From the NCBI RefSeq assembly GCF_015714715.1, contig NZ_WAHS01000002.1:682001-746000 (forward strand): a stretch of 64,000 nucleotides of DNA, written 5' to 3'. This stretch comes from Aestuariivirga litoralis. GTDB lineage: Bacteria; Pseudomonadota; Alphaproteobacteria; Rhizobiales; Aestuariivirgaceae. The notes under the pieces were generated by a model, which worked only from the letters and a program-made list of their open reading frames with translations, did not search any database and was not told the origin of the DNA. Made by a program: the position numbers and the translations under genes. Each line of letters starts with the position of its first letter. The stretch's first letter is position 1. Below, in pieces: positions 52,812 through 62,175 of this stretch.

Positions 52812-54079
52812 TGCATCACTTTTCTTACAAGAACGGCGTCCTCCATGCCGAGGATGTAGATCTGAACACGCTCGCTGACGAAGTGGGCACGCCATTTTAT
52901 TGCTATTCGACGGCTACGCTTGAGCGTCACTTCAAGGTGATGAATGACGCCTTCAAGGATACCGACCATCTGCTCTGCTATGCCATGAAGGCCAATTCCA
53001 ACCAGGCCGTGCTGAAAACCATGGCGGCCTTGGGCGCTGGCATGGATGTGGTCTCGGAAGGTGAACTGCGCCGTGCACTGGCCGCTGGGGTTCCGGCCCG
53101 CAAGATCGTGTTTTCCGGTGTGGGCAAGACCGCGCGGGAAATGGCTTTGGGCCTGCGCGAAGGCATTGCCTGTTTCAATGTTGAGTCCGAACCTGAGTTA
53201 GAACTTCTCTCAGAAGTGGCAAGCCGCGTGGGCCAGCGCGCCAATGTATCGATCCGGGTGAACCCGGATGTCGATGCCAAGACGCATGCCAAGATCACCA
53301 CGGGCAAGGCCGACAACAAATTCGGCATCTCCTATCTGCGCGCCTCGGAAGTCTATGCCCGCGCCGCCGCTTTGCCCAATATCGATGTGACGGGCGTGGA
53401 CATGCATATCGGCAGCCAGATCACCGAACTGGCGCCCTTTGAGCAGGCCTTCAAACTGATGGCCACGCTGGTCGAGAAGCTGAAAGCCGAAGGCCACAAT
53501 ATCCGCCATCTTGATCTGGGCGGCGGCTTGGGCGTGCCTTACCGCGGCAGCAATGACGTGCCGCCGCACCCCGACGAATATGCCGCCATGGTGAAGCGCA
53601 CGCTCGGCCATCTCGGCTTGAAATATATGATGGAACCGGGCCGCATGATCGTCGGCAATGCCGGCATTATGGTCACCCGCGTGATCTATGTGAAGGAAAA
53701 TGAAGGCCGCCAATTCGTCATCCAGGATGGCGCGATGAATGACCTGATCCGCCCCACGCTTTATGACGCCTATCACGAAATTATCCCGGTCAACGAAACG
53801 CGCAGCGAGCAGTCATTTGAGGCTGACGTGGTCGGCCCCGTCTGCGAAACTGGCGACTACCTCGCCAAGGGCCGCAGATTGGCGAAAGTGGAACAAGGCG
53901 ATCTTCTCGCCGTAATGACGGCGGGCGCTTACGGCGCCGTGCAAGCAAGCTCCTACAATTCCCGCCCGCTCATCGCTGAAGTTCTGGTCAAGGAAGACAA
54001 ATGGGCCGTGGTGCGCGAACGCCAGACCTATGAAGACCTGATCGGCGCCGATCGTCTGGCCACCTGGCAGGACTCGTAA
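52811..54079 (+). CDS. lysA: Diaminopimelate decarboxylase
   Basis: Makes lysine from meso-diaminopimelate, using PLP. It is an alanine-racemase-fold enzyme of 422 residues. The PLP lysine is in CYAMKANSNQAVLKTMA. HIGSQITEL, LDLGGGLGVPY, EPGRMIVGNAG and the active-site cysteine region GPVCETGDYLA are present. It acts after DapF (21.5 kb). Confidence 0.98.
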   Translation: MHHFSYKNGVLHAEDVDLNTLADEVGTPFYCYSTATLERHFKVMNDAFKDTDHLLCYAMKANSNQAVLKTMAALGAGMDVVSEGELRRALAAGVPARKIVFSGVGKTAREMALGLREGIACFNVESEPELELLSEVASRVGQRANVSIRVNPDVDAKTHAKITTGKADNKFGISYLRASEVYARAAALPNIDVTGVDMHIGSQITELAPFEQAFKLMATLVEKLKAEGHNIRHLDLGGGLGVPYRGSNDVPPHPDEYAAMVKRTLGHLGLKYMMEPGRMIVGNAGIMVTRVIYVKENEGRQFVIQDGAMNDLIRPTLYDAYHEIIPVNETRSEQSFEADVVGPVCETGDYLAKGRRLAKVEQGDLLAVMTAGAYGAVQASSYNSRPLIAEVLVKEDKWAVVRERQTYEDLIGADRLATWQDS

Positions 54080-54135
54080 TCGTCCCCCTATGACGAAATT
54101 TTGAACTGGGCTTTGTCCACGTTCTTGCCGGAATC

Positions 54136-56586
54136 ATGCTATACCCGGGTCATATGAGTGAGCCGCTTCCCAAACATCTGAGCCGAAGCCTGTTGCTCCA
54201 GCGCCTCAGCCTGCGTTGGGAGGGCCTGTGGGTCGCCTTGCAAGGCCCGCTCGTGGTGATGCTCGCTACCCTTGCTCTGCTCTGGTCCGGCCTGCTGCAA
54301 TATGTAGGCCGCCCCCTGCCCGCGATCATTCTGGCTATTCTCGGCCTCGCCTTCCTTTACACTTTGCGCCCCCTGTTCCGGCTGCGCCCGCTGCCCGACC
54401 ATCTGGTGCTGCGCAAGCTCGATGACGTGAATGCGCTGAAAAACCGCGAGGCCTCCAGCCTTGGCGACCGGCTTGTGCCGGAGGAAGAAGGTGCCAGCGA
54501 AATCTGGACCGAACATCTGCGCCGCAAACTGGCTGCCCTGCGCCAGCTGCGCGTGCAAGGCCCGGCCTCGACCTGGCGCAAATTCGATCCACTGGCCTTG
54601 CGCTTGCCGGTGATCATGGCCGTCGTTGCAGCTTTCTTCCTCGGCACTGGAGATCTCTGGTCAAACCTCACCAATGCCGCATCACTCTCCGCTCCAGTGC
54701 CGCCCAAGCCCGTTCTGTTCGACGCTTGGCTGAAGCCGCCAGCTTACACTGGCAAGCCGCCGCTGCTGCTCACCTCAGCCGCGATGATGGAGAAGTTGAA
54801 AACCCAGAACGAGCTGACGGTGCCAGAGGGCTCCATCCTCAATCTGCGCGTCACCGGCAGCACCAAGCCCGGCGTGGATTTTTTCTCACCGGGCAGCACC
54901 GATACCGAGGTGAAAATCGACGGCGCCAAGATTGAAAAGACGCCTGATGCCCTGACGGGCGACATCAAGCTGGACCGTCCAGTCAGCGTGCGCGTCTCCA
55001 ACGGGGATGCGGAACTCGCCACCTATCATTTCAGCCTGATCGCCGATGAAACACCCAAGATTGAAATCATCGGCACGCCAGAAGCCGCCGAGCGCGGCAA
55101 GCTCTCGGTGAAGTGGCATGCCTCGGATGATTACGGCCTGCGCGCCATCAAAGCGGAAATCTCGCTGGCGGACGAACAGGAAAACGGCATCACCGGTTTT
55201 GAGAGCAATGGCGTGTTTCTCTACGACCCGCCGGAATTCAAGATGACGCTCAAGAAGCCCGGCGCCAAGGACGACACCGAAACCTCGACCACGGATTTGA
55301 CTGCCCATGCCTGGGCCGGCCTCTATGCCGAGATCATTCTCACCGCCACCGATGCGGCGGGCCACAAGACATCCACGGCGCCCACCCGCTTCAAGCTGCC
55401 GGACCGTGAATTCATCAAGCCACTGGCGCGCGCTTTGGTGGAACAGCGCAAGCACATCATTCTTGATCCCAATGCCGCGCCCGATGCGTCCACGCTGGTG
55501 GGCGCGATGCTGCTTTACCCGTCTGACATTGCCTCCAACAGCGGCCTCATCATCAATCTTTCTGCGCTGAACAACCGCCTCTCCACCGCTTCGGCTACTG
55601 ATGATGTGGTCGCCGTGGTCAAAGACATGTGGCCGCTGATCCTCGCCGTTGAGAATGGCCGGCTCGATGATGCCCGTGCCGAATTGAAGGCCCTGGCGCA
55701 AGAGCTGCAGCAGGCGCTGCGTGATGGCGCACCGAAGGAAAAGATCGACGAACTCACCCGCCGCATGCGCGAAGCAATGGACCGTTTGATCGCCCAACTG
55801 CAGAAAGAGGGCAAGGACCGCGCCGCCCAAGGCTTGAAGCCGCAGGGTCAGCAGGGCCAGGGCATGACCAAAGAGCAATTGCAGCAGATGCTCGACCAGA
55901 TCGGTAAACTGGGTAAGGACGGTGACAAGAATGCTGCGCAGGACATGCTCTCGCAGTTGGACCAATTGCTGCAGAACCTGGAACCCGGCGACGGCAAGAA
56001 TGCCCAGAACGGTTCCGGCGGCCAGAACGAAGATCTGAACGCGCTTTCCGAAATGATGCGCCAGCAGCGCAAGCTCATGGACCAGACCCAGCGCATGCCA
56101 GGCGGCGCCGGCAAGGATGAAGGCGGCAATGAGGGCCTCGCCGACCAGCAAAAGCAATTGCGCGATAAGCTCGGCAAATTGGGCCAGGGCATGAGCGGTG
56201 ATGAAGGTGGCGACAAGCTGGGCGATGCCGGCAAGAACATGGATGGCGCCGAGCAATCTCTTCGTGACGGCAACAAGGAAGGCGCTCTCAAGGAACAGAA
56301 CCAGGCGCTGCGCAACATGCTGCAGGGCATGAGCAAGCTCACCCAGCAGCTCGGCAAGAATGGCCAGGGCGATGCCTATAGCAACAGCCGCGAAGGCCGC
56401 GACGGCAAGGACACTGATCCGCTGGGCCGTTCCCTCAATGGCCCCAATCAAAATCTGGTGCCGTCAGAACTCGCCTCGCGCCGCGCCCATGAAATCCTCG
56501 AACAACTCCGCGCCCGCGCCAATGAGGAAGGCCTGGATGACGAGACGAAGGCTTATATTGATCGGCTTCTGAAGGACGAGTTTTAG
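54136..56586 (+). CDS. TIGR02302/DUF4175 family large membrane protein
   Basis: An 816-residue protein typical of alphaproteobacteria next to lysA. Two membrane helices lie near residues 35-55 and 60-75, and a third near 155-170. A large periplasmic region of beta domains follows (ALTGDIKLDRPVSVRVSNGD and similar). From ~560 on there is a glutamine/glycine/lysine-rich low-complexity region with coiled-coil character (QQMLDQIGKLGKDGDKNAAQ, RQQRKLMDQTQRMPGGAGKD). It closes with SELASRRAHEILEQLRARAN. Function is unknown. The start could be the ATG at 54136 or 54154. Confidence 0.88.
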   Translation: MLYPGHMSEPLPKHLSRSLLLQRLSLRWEGLWVALQGPLVVMLATLALLWSGLLQYVGRPLPAIILAILGLAFLYTLRPLFRLRPLPDHLVLRKLDDVNALKNREASSLGDRLVPEEEGASEIWTEHLRRKLAALRQLRVQGPASTWRKFDPLALRLPVIMAVVAAFFLGTGDLWSNLTNAASLSAPVPPKPVLFDAWLKPPAYTGKPPLLLTSAAMMEKLKTQNELTVPEGSILNLRVTGSTKPGVDFFSPGSTDTEVKIDGAKIEKTPDALTGDIKLDRPVSVRVSNGDAELATYHFSLIADETPKIEIIGTPEAAERGKLSVKWHASDDYGLRAIKAEISLADEQENGITGFESNGVFLYDPPEFKMTLKKPGAKDDTETSTTDLTAHAWAGLYAEIILTATDAAGHKTSTAPTRFKLPDREFIKPLARALVEQRKHIILDPNAAPDASTLVGAMLLYPSDIASNSGLIINLSALNNRLSTASATDDVVAVVKDMWPLILAVENGRLDDARAELKALAQELQQALRDGAPKEKIDELTRRMREAMDRLIAQLQKEGKDRAAQGLKPQGQQGQGMTKEQLQQMLDQIGKLGKDGDKNAAQDMLSQLDQLLQNLEPGDGKNAQNGSGGQNEDLNALSEMMRQQRKLMDQTQRMPGGAGKDEGGNEGLADQQKQLRDKLGKLGQGMSGDEGGDKLGDAGKNMDGAEQSLRDGNKEGALKEQNQALRNMLQGMSKLTQQLGKNGQGDAYSNSREGRDGKDTDPLGRSLNGPNQNLVPSELASRRAHEILEQLRARANEEGLDDETKAYIDRLLKDEF

Positions 56587-56599
56587 AGAACGAAAGTTC

Positions 56600-57151
56600 T
56601 CAATCCTCTTTCACCACATGCCCCACAAAAGGCAGCTCGCGGAATTGATGCGCCATGTCCATGCCGTAGCCGACGACGAACAGATCCGGGCATTCAAACG
56701 CGCAATGATCCGCCTTGATCGACGCGGCCAGATGGCCGGGCTTGAACAGCAGCACCGCCGAGCGCACCGACTTGGCGCCCCGCGCCGCCAGCAGATCCTT
56801 GGCAAAAGCCAGCGTGCGGCCAGATTCCAGAATGTCATCCACCAGCAGGATGTCACGGCCCTGGATTTCTGAATCAATGTCACGCAACACATCAACCTTG
56901 CCGGATGATTTCATCGCGGCGCGATATGATGACAGGATCATGAAATCCACTTCCGGCGTCAGCCCGGCGTGATGCATGGCGCGTAAGAGATCAGCCGCAA
57001 AAACGAAACTGCCCTTCAGCACCGGCACCACCAGCAGGCGATTGGGCTTGGTGGCGGCAATTTCAACAGCCAGGCTTTTCAGCCGTTCGGAAATCTGGTC
57101 TTCGGAAAACAGGACATCGATGCGATGTCCATCAATTTTGATCGAGCTCAT
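56600..57151 (-). CDS. hpt: Hypoxanthine phosphoribosyltransferase
   Basis: Purine salvage: hypoxanthine (or guanine) plus PRPP to IMP (or GMP). It has 183 residues. The PRPP loop is ILLVDDILESGRTLAFAKDL. VVPVLKGSFVFAADLLRAM and VDFMILSSYRAAMKSSGKV are typical. Convergent with the TIGR02302 gene and 4-nt-overlapped by the zinc-ribbon gene upstream. Confidence 0.95.
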   Translation of the reverse strand: MSSIKIDGHRIDVLFSEDQISERLKSLAVEIAATKPNRLLVVPVLKGSFVFAADLLRAMHHAGLTPEVDFMILSSYRAAMKSSGKVDVLRDIDSEIQGRDILLVDDILESGRTLAFAKDLLAARGAKSVRSAVLLFKPGHLAASIKADHCAFECPDLFVVGYGMDMAHQFRELPFVGHVVKED

Positions 57152-57855
57152 AAGGTAGGGTTTGAGCCGATTTCATCCGCATGTGCAAAGCGAATTTGCA
57201 GTTTTTGCGCAAGTTCGGGCGGAGAAGATACGCGCGTGGTGAAGGCGGTGGTTTCACCCGGCCGCAGCGGCCGCGCTGCCGTATCCAGCGTCCAGGTATA
57301 GACTTCCACGCCCTTTTCATCGGTCAGCGCAAAGCGCAACGACGGAATCTTGCGGATATCCTCGGTCGGGTTGCTGATCTCACCCTTCACCGTCAGCACA
57401 TGTTGGCCGCCGGTGGATTTGTTCACCTGTTCCACATGGGCAATGTTGAGCCCGTAAAGATTGATCTCATGGCCGAATTTCGCATAGGCCCCAGCGGTGA
57501 CTGGGGCGGCCAGCACCGTGGCCTCCGGCGCAATGGCCGCAAACAGAAAGGGTGACGCCGCGACGAGCGCAAACGATGCCCAGCCACCGATGGTCTTGGT
57601 GCGGGCCATCTGCCGTGCCTTGTAATCCTGCCGCACATTGCGCGCCGCTTCCACCAATTGGCCGACATCAAACTGGTGCTCATCAATCTCTTCAAACGTC
57701 GCAGGCAGCACCGCGTCGGTAATGTCCTTGATTTCGATCACTGGCAGCTCCTGCCAATGGTGCCCGCAGGCATTGCAGGTCACTTTGAATGGCTCATGCC
57801 CCGCATGGGCGCCGATATTGTACCTGGTGGTGCAAGATGGGCAAGAAACGATCAT
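57148..57855 (-). CDS. Zinc-ribbon (MJ0042) and DUF3426-like membrane protein
   Basis: A 235-residue protein. The N-terminal zinc ribbon is seen in MIVSCPSCTTRYNIG and CNACGHHW (two C-x-x-C pairs, residues ~5-8 and ~29-32). One membrane helix lies at about 92-115. The C-terminal part is a DUF3426-like immunoglobulin fold (HVLTVKGEISNPTEDIRKIP, VYTWTLDTAARPLRPGETTA). Role unknown, but its place next to ftsE is conserved in alphaproteobacteria. It diverges from ftsE and overlaps hpt by 4 nt. Confidence 0.85.
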   Translation of the reverse strand: MIVSCPSCTTRYNIGAHAGHEPFKVTCNACGHHWQELPVIEIKDITDAVLPATFEEIDEHQFDVGQLVEAARNVRQDYKARQMARTKTIGGWASFALVAASPFLFAAIAPEATVLAAPVTAGAYAKFGHEINLYGLNIAHVEQVNKSTGGQHVLTVKGEISNPTEDIRKIPSLRFALTDEKGVEVYTWTLDTAARPLRPGETTAFTTRVSSPPELAQKLQIRFAHADEIGSNPTL

Positions 57856-57982
57856 GGTGGCCCCGGCTAATCGCGATAGAATCGCTGATGATGATTCGGT
57901 TGGGTTTGGTGGCGGCTGGTTTGGGGACTAGCGTAACGCCGTTTAGGGTTAATGCGTGGTTAACGCGGGGACGAAGTTGAAG

Positions 57983-58645
57983 ATGGGGGTCATTGAGCTT
58001 CAGGATGTTTCGCTCCGCTATGCCGGCGGGCCGCCTGTATTGCATGACGTCAATCTTGATCTGGCGCAGGGCGATTTGCGTTTTTTGACCGGGCCTTCGG
58101 GTGCCGGAAAATCCACCCTGCTGCGCCTGTTGTTTCTGGCCTTGAAGCCCGATAGCGGCATCGCCCGCGTCTTCGGCTCTGATGTGAGCCGACTCACACC
58201 GCACGAGCGCGCACTTCTCCGCCGCAAGCTGGGCGTGGTGTTTCAGGATTTCCGTCTGCTGAAACACATGTCGGTGTTTGAGAATGTGGCGCTGCCCCTG
58301 CGTGCTGCGGGCGCACGGCCAGAGACCTATGCGTCCGATGTGAATGACTTGCTGGACTGGATCGGCCTCAAATCCCGCGCCCACGATTTGCCTGACACTT
58401 TGTCAGGCGGCGAAAAGCAGCGCGTGGCCATTGCCCGCGCGGTGGTGACCAAGCCGCAAGTGATCCTGGCTGATGAGCCCACCGGCAATGTCGATCCCGC
58501 CATGGCGCGTAGGCTTCTGCGCCTGTTTCTGGAACTGAACCGGCAAGGCACTACTGTGCTGCTGGCAACCCATGATACCGAGCTGATCCGGCGGGCCGGC
58601 GGCCAAGCCCTGCATCTCGAAGCCGGGACTTTGGGCGCAGCATGA
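57983..58645 (+). CDS. ftsE: Cell division ATP-binding protein FtsE
   Basis: The ATPase of the FtsEX complex, which activates septal peptidoglycan hydrolases. Walker A is TGPSGAGKSTLLRLLF, the Q-loop VVFQDFRLLKHMSV, the signature [14 protein letters not shown], and Walker [12 protein letters not shown]. The frame is open from the GTG at 57956, but the ATG at 57983 gives MGVIELQDVSLRYAGG, the family start. It overlaps ftsX by 4 nt. Confidence 0.95.
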   Translation: MGVIELQDVSLRYAGGPPVLHDVNLDLAQGDLRFLTGPSGAGKSTLLRLLFLALKPDSGIARVFGSDVSRLTPHERALLRRKLGVVFQDFRLLKHMSVFENVALPLRAAGARPETYASDVNDLLDWIGLKSRAHDLPDTLSGGEKQRVAIARAVVTKPQVILADEPTGNVDPAMARRLLRLFLELNRQGTTVLLATHDTELIRRAGGQALHLEAGTLGAA

Positions 58646-59550
58646 GCGATCAGCCCAGCGCAAAGCCATCACCCGTTTTCCCGCGCCGGGTAGCACCCCT
58701 GCGCGCTCTGATCATCACCATGGCGGTGATGTGCTATCTCGCCTGCCTGGCCATCGGCGCACTCGTCCTCATCAACCGCGCTACCCAGAGCTGGACGCAA
58801 GGCCTCGCCCGAGAAATCACTGTGGAAGTGCGGCCGCTTTCGGATGCCAAGCTGGATGATGAAGTCAAGAAAGCGCTGAGCTTGCTCGAGGCCACCAAGG
58901 GTGTGCTGAGCACCGAAGCCTTGCCACTGGAAGACAGCGCGCGCCTGCTGGAGCCTTGGCTCGGCAAAGTTGAAGTGGATGACCTCCCTCTGCCACGCCT
59001 GATCCGCGTTAGCATCGATGAGGCGAACCCGCCTGATTATGAAGCGCTTGCCACTTCACTCACCACGCAAGTGAAAGGTGCGAGCCTCGATACCCACCAG
59101 CGCTGGCAGAACGAATTCATCCGCCTCGGCAACAGCCTGACCTTGCTCACGGCACTGGTGCTGGGCCTGATCTCGCTGGCCACTATTCTGCTGGTCACCG
59201 CTGCGGCGCGCGGCGTAATCGAGGCCAATCGCAGCATTGTCGATGTGCTGGAATTGATCGGTGCCGAGCCGCATTTCATCGCGCGACAGAATGACCGGCA
59301 GTTCCTGTCCTCGGGCCTTACCTCAGGCTTCGCTGGATTGATCTTGGGCCTGCTCACATTCTCGGCGCTCGGTGTTTTCGGCGGTGCCGCCGACGAGGCG
59401 ATGGCCGCCGCTGGCCGTTCTCTCTTCTTTGCCCCGCAAGCGCGTTGGCAGCTGGTGGCGGGCCTTCTCTCCGTGCCGGTCGCTGCCACCTTGATTGCGC
59501 TGCTGGTTTCGCGCATCACTCTGATGCGAATTCTAGGCAAGGATCTATGA
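58642..59550 (+). CDS. ftsX: Cell division permease FtsX
   Basis: The membrane partner of FtsE. It has 302 residues with an N-terminal helix (~residues 25-47), a periplasmic loop (ITVEVRPLSDAKLDDEVKKA to about residue 155) and three C-terminal helices (LTLLTALVLGLISLATILLV, LTSGFAGLILGLLTF, LVAGLLSVPVAATLIALLV). It overlaps ftsE and plsC by 4 nt each. Confidence 0.93.
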   Translation: MSDQPSAKPSPVFPRRVAPLRALIITMAVMCYLACLAIGALVLINRATQSWTQGLAREITVEVRPLSDAKLDDEVKKALSLLEATKGVLSTEALPLEDSARLLEPWLGKVEVDDLPLPRLIRVSIDEANPPDYEALATSLTTQVKGASLDTHQRWQNEFIRLGNSLTLLTALVLGLISLATILLVTAAARGVIEANRSIVDVLELIGAEPHFIARQNDRQFLSSGLTSGFAGLILGLLTFSALGVFGGAADEAMAAAGRSLFFAPQARWQLVAGLLSVPVAATLIALLVSRITLMRILGKDL

Positions 59551-60269
59551 TCGTTCTGCGCTCCCTCATCTTCAACATCGCCTTCTATGTGGTGTTGATG
59601 CTGTTTCTGATTTTCGGCCTGCCGCTCACGCTGGCAAGCCGCATCACCGCCATCCGAGCCTTGCAGGCCTGGGGCCGCACCATGAACTGGCTGCTGCGCG
59701 TGATCTGCAACATCAAGGTTGAAGTGCGAGGTGCCGGGAACATTCCGCCGGGCCCGCTTCTGGTGGCCGGCAAGCATCAATCCACCTGGGAGACTTTCGC
59801 GCTGCCGGTCCTGTTCAACGATCCCTGCGTGGTGTTGAAGAAGCAGATTTTCTACATCCCTCTCATGGGCTGGCCCTATGGCTACAAGTTCCGCATGCTC
59901 CCGGTGGATCGCGGTGCCGGAAGCAAAGCGCTGAAGGACCTGATCCGCCGCGGCAAAGAGGAATTGGCCGCTGGCCGCCAGATCATCATCCTGCCCGAAG
60001 GCACCCGCCGCCCGGTCGGTGCGCCGCCCGATTACAAGTCAGGCACGGCAGCGCTCTATACCAATCTCAATGTGCCCTGCGTCACCTTCGGCCTGAATGC
60101 CGGAGTGTTCTGGCCGCGCCACGGTTTCCTGCGCCCACCTGGCACCATTGTCATTGAATTCGGCAAGACCATTCCGCCCGGACTAACGCGTAAGGTTTTT
60201 GAGGCGCAGCTGCAGGATACGATCGAAACCATTTCCAACCGGCTGGTGGCCGAAGCCTCAAAAAGCTGA
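59547..60269 (+). CDS. plsC: 1-acyl-sn-glycerol-3-phosphate acyltransferase
   Basis: Makes phosphatidic acid from lysophosphatidic acid. It has 240 residues, with an N-terminal membrane helix (SLIFNIAFYVVLMLFLIFGL). The acyltransferase block I reads KHQSTWETF, that is H-x4-E in place of the usual H-x4-D. Block III is LPEGTRRPVG, and GLNAGVFWPRH follows. It starts inside the ftsX stop (ATGA). Confidence 0.94.
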   Translation: MIVLRSLIFNIAFYVVLMLFLIFGLPLTLASRITAIRALQAWGRTMNWLLRVICNIKVEVRGAGNIPPGPLLVAGKHQSTWETFALPVLFNDPCVVLKKQIFYIPLMGWPYGYKFRMLPVDRGAGSKALKDLIRRGKEELAAGRQIIILPEGTRRPVGAPPDYKSGTAALYTNLNVPCVTFGLNAGVFWPRHGFLRPPGTIVIEFGKTIPPGLTRKVFEAQLQDTIETISNRLVAEASKS

Positions 60270-60337
60270 TTTTCAAAATTCGTTCTTGATTTGTTTACCA
60301 ATGTCGTTCTATGAATGTTCCAACGAGGAACACCATC

Positions 60338-60721
60338 ATGAACATTCATGGCACTGCCTTCTCAGAGACCGCCAGCAAGGACATTCCGGAACTGCGTGAA
60401 CGCTTCTGGTTCTGGCGCGGTGCCTCCGGCCAGAACTATATTCACTCGGTCTATACGCCGGAAACCTGCCCGCCGCTGCCGGGTGCCGTCTATGTCGGCG
60501 TGAAGCGGCATGGGGCCATGCGCACCGCCATGGTGGTCGGCCGTTTTGATCCGCATCTGGAAGGCGGCCTGCCTTCGGTGTTCCGCCATTTTGATGAAAT
60601 CCACGTGCATCTTTTGGCCCGCGCACCGGGTGCGGCAGAATCTGTGCGCAACGATCTCGCCGTGGCCCTGGGCGAAGACGGTGAACTTGAAACCAAATCG
60701 GCTTTTCGGGTCGCCGCCTAG
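60338..60721 (+). CDS. Conserved hypothetical protein
   Basis: A 127-residue soluble protein. It begins MNIHGTAFSETASKDIPELR, then FWFWRGASGQNYIHSVYTPE, PPLPGAVYVGVKRHGAMRTA and DEIHVHLLARAPGAAESVRN. I do not recognise a characterised family, but such proteins seem to occur across Rhizobiales. The ATG at 60338 is preferred because GAGGAA lies 7 nt upstream; 60311 is an earlier option. It lies between plsC and the convergent ChaC-like gene (4-nt overlap). Confidence 0.75.
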   Translation: MNIHGTAFSETASKDIPELRERFWFWRGASGQNYIHSVYTPETCPPLPGAVYVGVKRHGAMRTAMVVGRFDPHLEGGLPSVFRHFDEIHVHLLARAPGAAESVRNDLAVALGEDGELETKSAFRVAA

Positions 60722-61245
60722 TTCATAACGTGCGGGGCGAAGGCTTCCATCCCCGGATCATGAATGCCCAGTTCACGCAAATGCTGGATCGTATTGGCCA
60801 CATAGTCCCGGCATGAGCCCATCGTGCCATGGCCCTGGCCGATGAAATGCAGAAGCTCTTCCATTTTCATCTGCGGCACATATTGCTTGCTGGTGCGCTG
60901 CACGATGTAGGTCAGAGCTTCAACGCTCTCGCCTGAGTCCAGAACCACAAAACGCTTCTGCCGCTCATGATAGGCATCGCCCAGCATTTCGCGCGCTCGT
61001 ACCTTGGCAATCACCTCGGCCCAGTTTTCGGCCGCCACGTCATAGACCAGGCCCAGGCATGACCCGCCACGGTCCAGCCCCAGAACCAGCCCCGGTTTTT
61101 CCGGCGTGCCCCGGTAGTGATGCGAGAACACGCTCAGACGCCGGTGAAAGCCATGCAGGCGTGCCTTGCGCGCCGAGGTGAAATTGAAATCCGGCCGCCA
61201 CATCAGCGATCCATAGGCAAAAATGCGATGCGGCTCGGTGCTCAA
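60718..61245 (-). CDS. ChaC-type gamma-glutamylcyclotransferase
   Basis: Degrades glutathione to 5-oxoproline and Cys-Gly. It has 175 residues. The substrate loop is FAYGSLMWRPDF. RLSVFSHHYRGTPEKPGLVL, GLDRGGSCLGLVYDVAAENW and TYIVQRTSKQYVP follow the ChaC pattern. Its start is 10 nt after the tyrA stop, so it is probably co-transcribed with hisC-tyrA. Confidence 0.92.
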   Translation of the reverse strand: MSTEPHRIFAYGSLMWRPDFNFTSARKARLHGFHRRLSVFSHHYRGTPEKPGLVLGLDRGGSCLGLVYDVAAENWAEVIAKVRAREMLGDAYHERQKRFVVLDSGESVEALTYIVQRTSKQYVPQMKMEELLHFIGQGHGTMGSCRDYVANTIQHLRELGIHDPGMEAFAPHVMN

Positions 61246-61254
61246 TTCAGAAAA

Positions 61255-62175
61255 TCACTTCGGCTTGTGCCCACGGCCAAAGTCCGGCGCCGCCGTATCC
61301 TGTCCGGCAGCAATAATGCCACGCCGCACTTCGCGCGCCCTCGTGAACAAATTGAACAGCGTATCACCATCACCCCAGCGCACGGCGCGCTGTAGCACCG
61401 CAAGTTCTTCCGAAAAGCGGCCCAGCATTTCCAGCACCGCTTCCTTGTTGTTCAAAAACACATCGCGCCACATCGTCGGATCAGATGCCGCGATACGGGT
61501 GAAATCACGAAAACCCGAAGCCGAATATTTGATCACTTCCGAATCCGTCACCGTCTCCAGATCAGCCGCCGTCGCCACGGTGTTGTAAGCAATGAGATGC
61601 GGCAAATGGCTGGTGATCGCCAGCACCAGATCATGATGCCCGACTTCCATCGTATCCACCATCGAACCCAGCCCTTCCCAGAACTGGGTGAGCTTGGCCA
61701 CCGCCGCAGAATCAGCGCCAGGCAGTGGCGTCAGGATGCACCAGCGGCCATGAAACAATTCGGCGAAGCCCGCGCGCGGCCCTGACTGCTCGGTGCCTGC
61801 CACCGGATGGCCAGGAATGAAATGCACATTTTGCGGAATAAACGGCCCGCAATCACGCGCAATGGCGCCTTTGACTGAGCCCACATCCGTGACAATCGCA
61901 CCCGCCTTCAAATGCGGGCCAATCTCTTTCGCCAAGGCAGCACAGGCCCCCACCGGCGCGCACAGGATCACCAGGTCAGCATCCTTCACTGCATCAGCTG
62001 CGTGAACATGCACGTCATCGACCAGTTTGATTTCCAGAGCCACTGCTCGCGTTTCCGCACTTCTGGCATGGCCAGAAATATGCCGGGCCAAGCCTTTGGC
62101 GCGGATGCCATGGCAGATCGAAGACCCAATCAGCCCCAAGCCCAGCAAGGCCACTTTTTCAAACATGATGCTCAT
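61255..62175 (-). CDS. tyrA: Prephenate/arogenate dehydrogenase
   Basis: A NAD(P)-dependent cyclohexadienyl dehydrogenase of tyrosine synthesis, 306 residues. The Rossmann motif is [54 protein letters not shown] and [17 protein letters not shown] are diagnostic. It overlaps hisC by 4 nt. Confidence 0.95.
   Translation of the reverse strand: MSIMFEKVALLGLGLIGSSICHGIRAKGLARHISGHARSAETRAVALEIKLVDDVHVHAADAVKDADLVILCAPVGACAALAKEIGPHLKAGAIVTDVGSVKGAIARDCGPFIPQNVHFIPGHPVAGTEQSGPRAGFAELFHGRWCILTPLPGADSAAVAKLTQFWEGLGSMVDTMEVGHHDLVLAITSHLPHLIAYNTVATAADLETVTDSEVIKYSASGFRDFTRIAASDPTMWRDVFLNNKEAVLEMLGRFSEELAVLQRAVRWGDGDTLFNLFTRAREVRRGIIAAGQDTAAPDFGRGHKPK

Noticed and set aside
54886-56451. 521-codon open frame on the minus strand
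   Set aside because: It lies wholly antisense to the TIGR02302 gene in GC-rich, low-complexity DNA, and its product is a leucine/alanine-rich sequence without any motif. It is a shadow.
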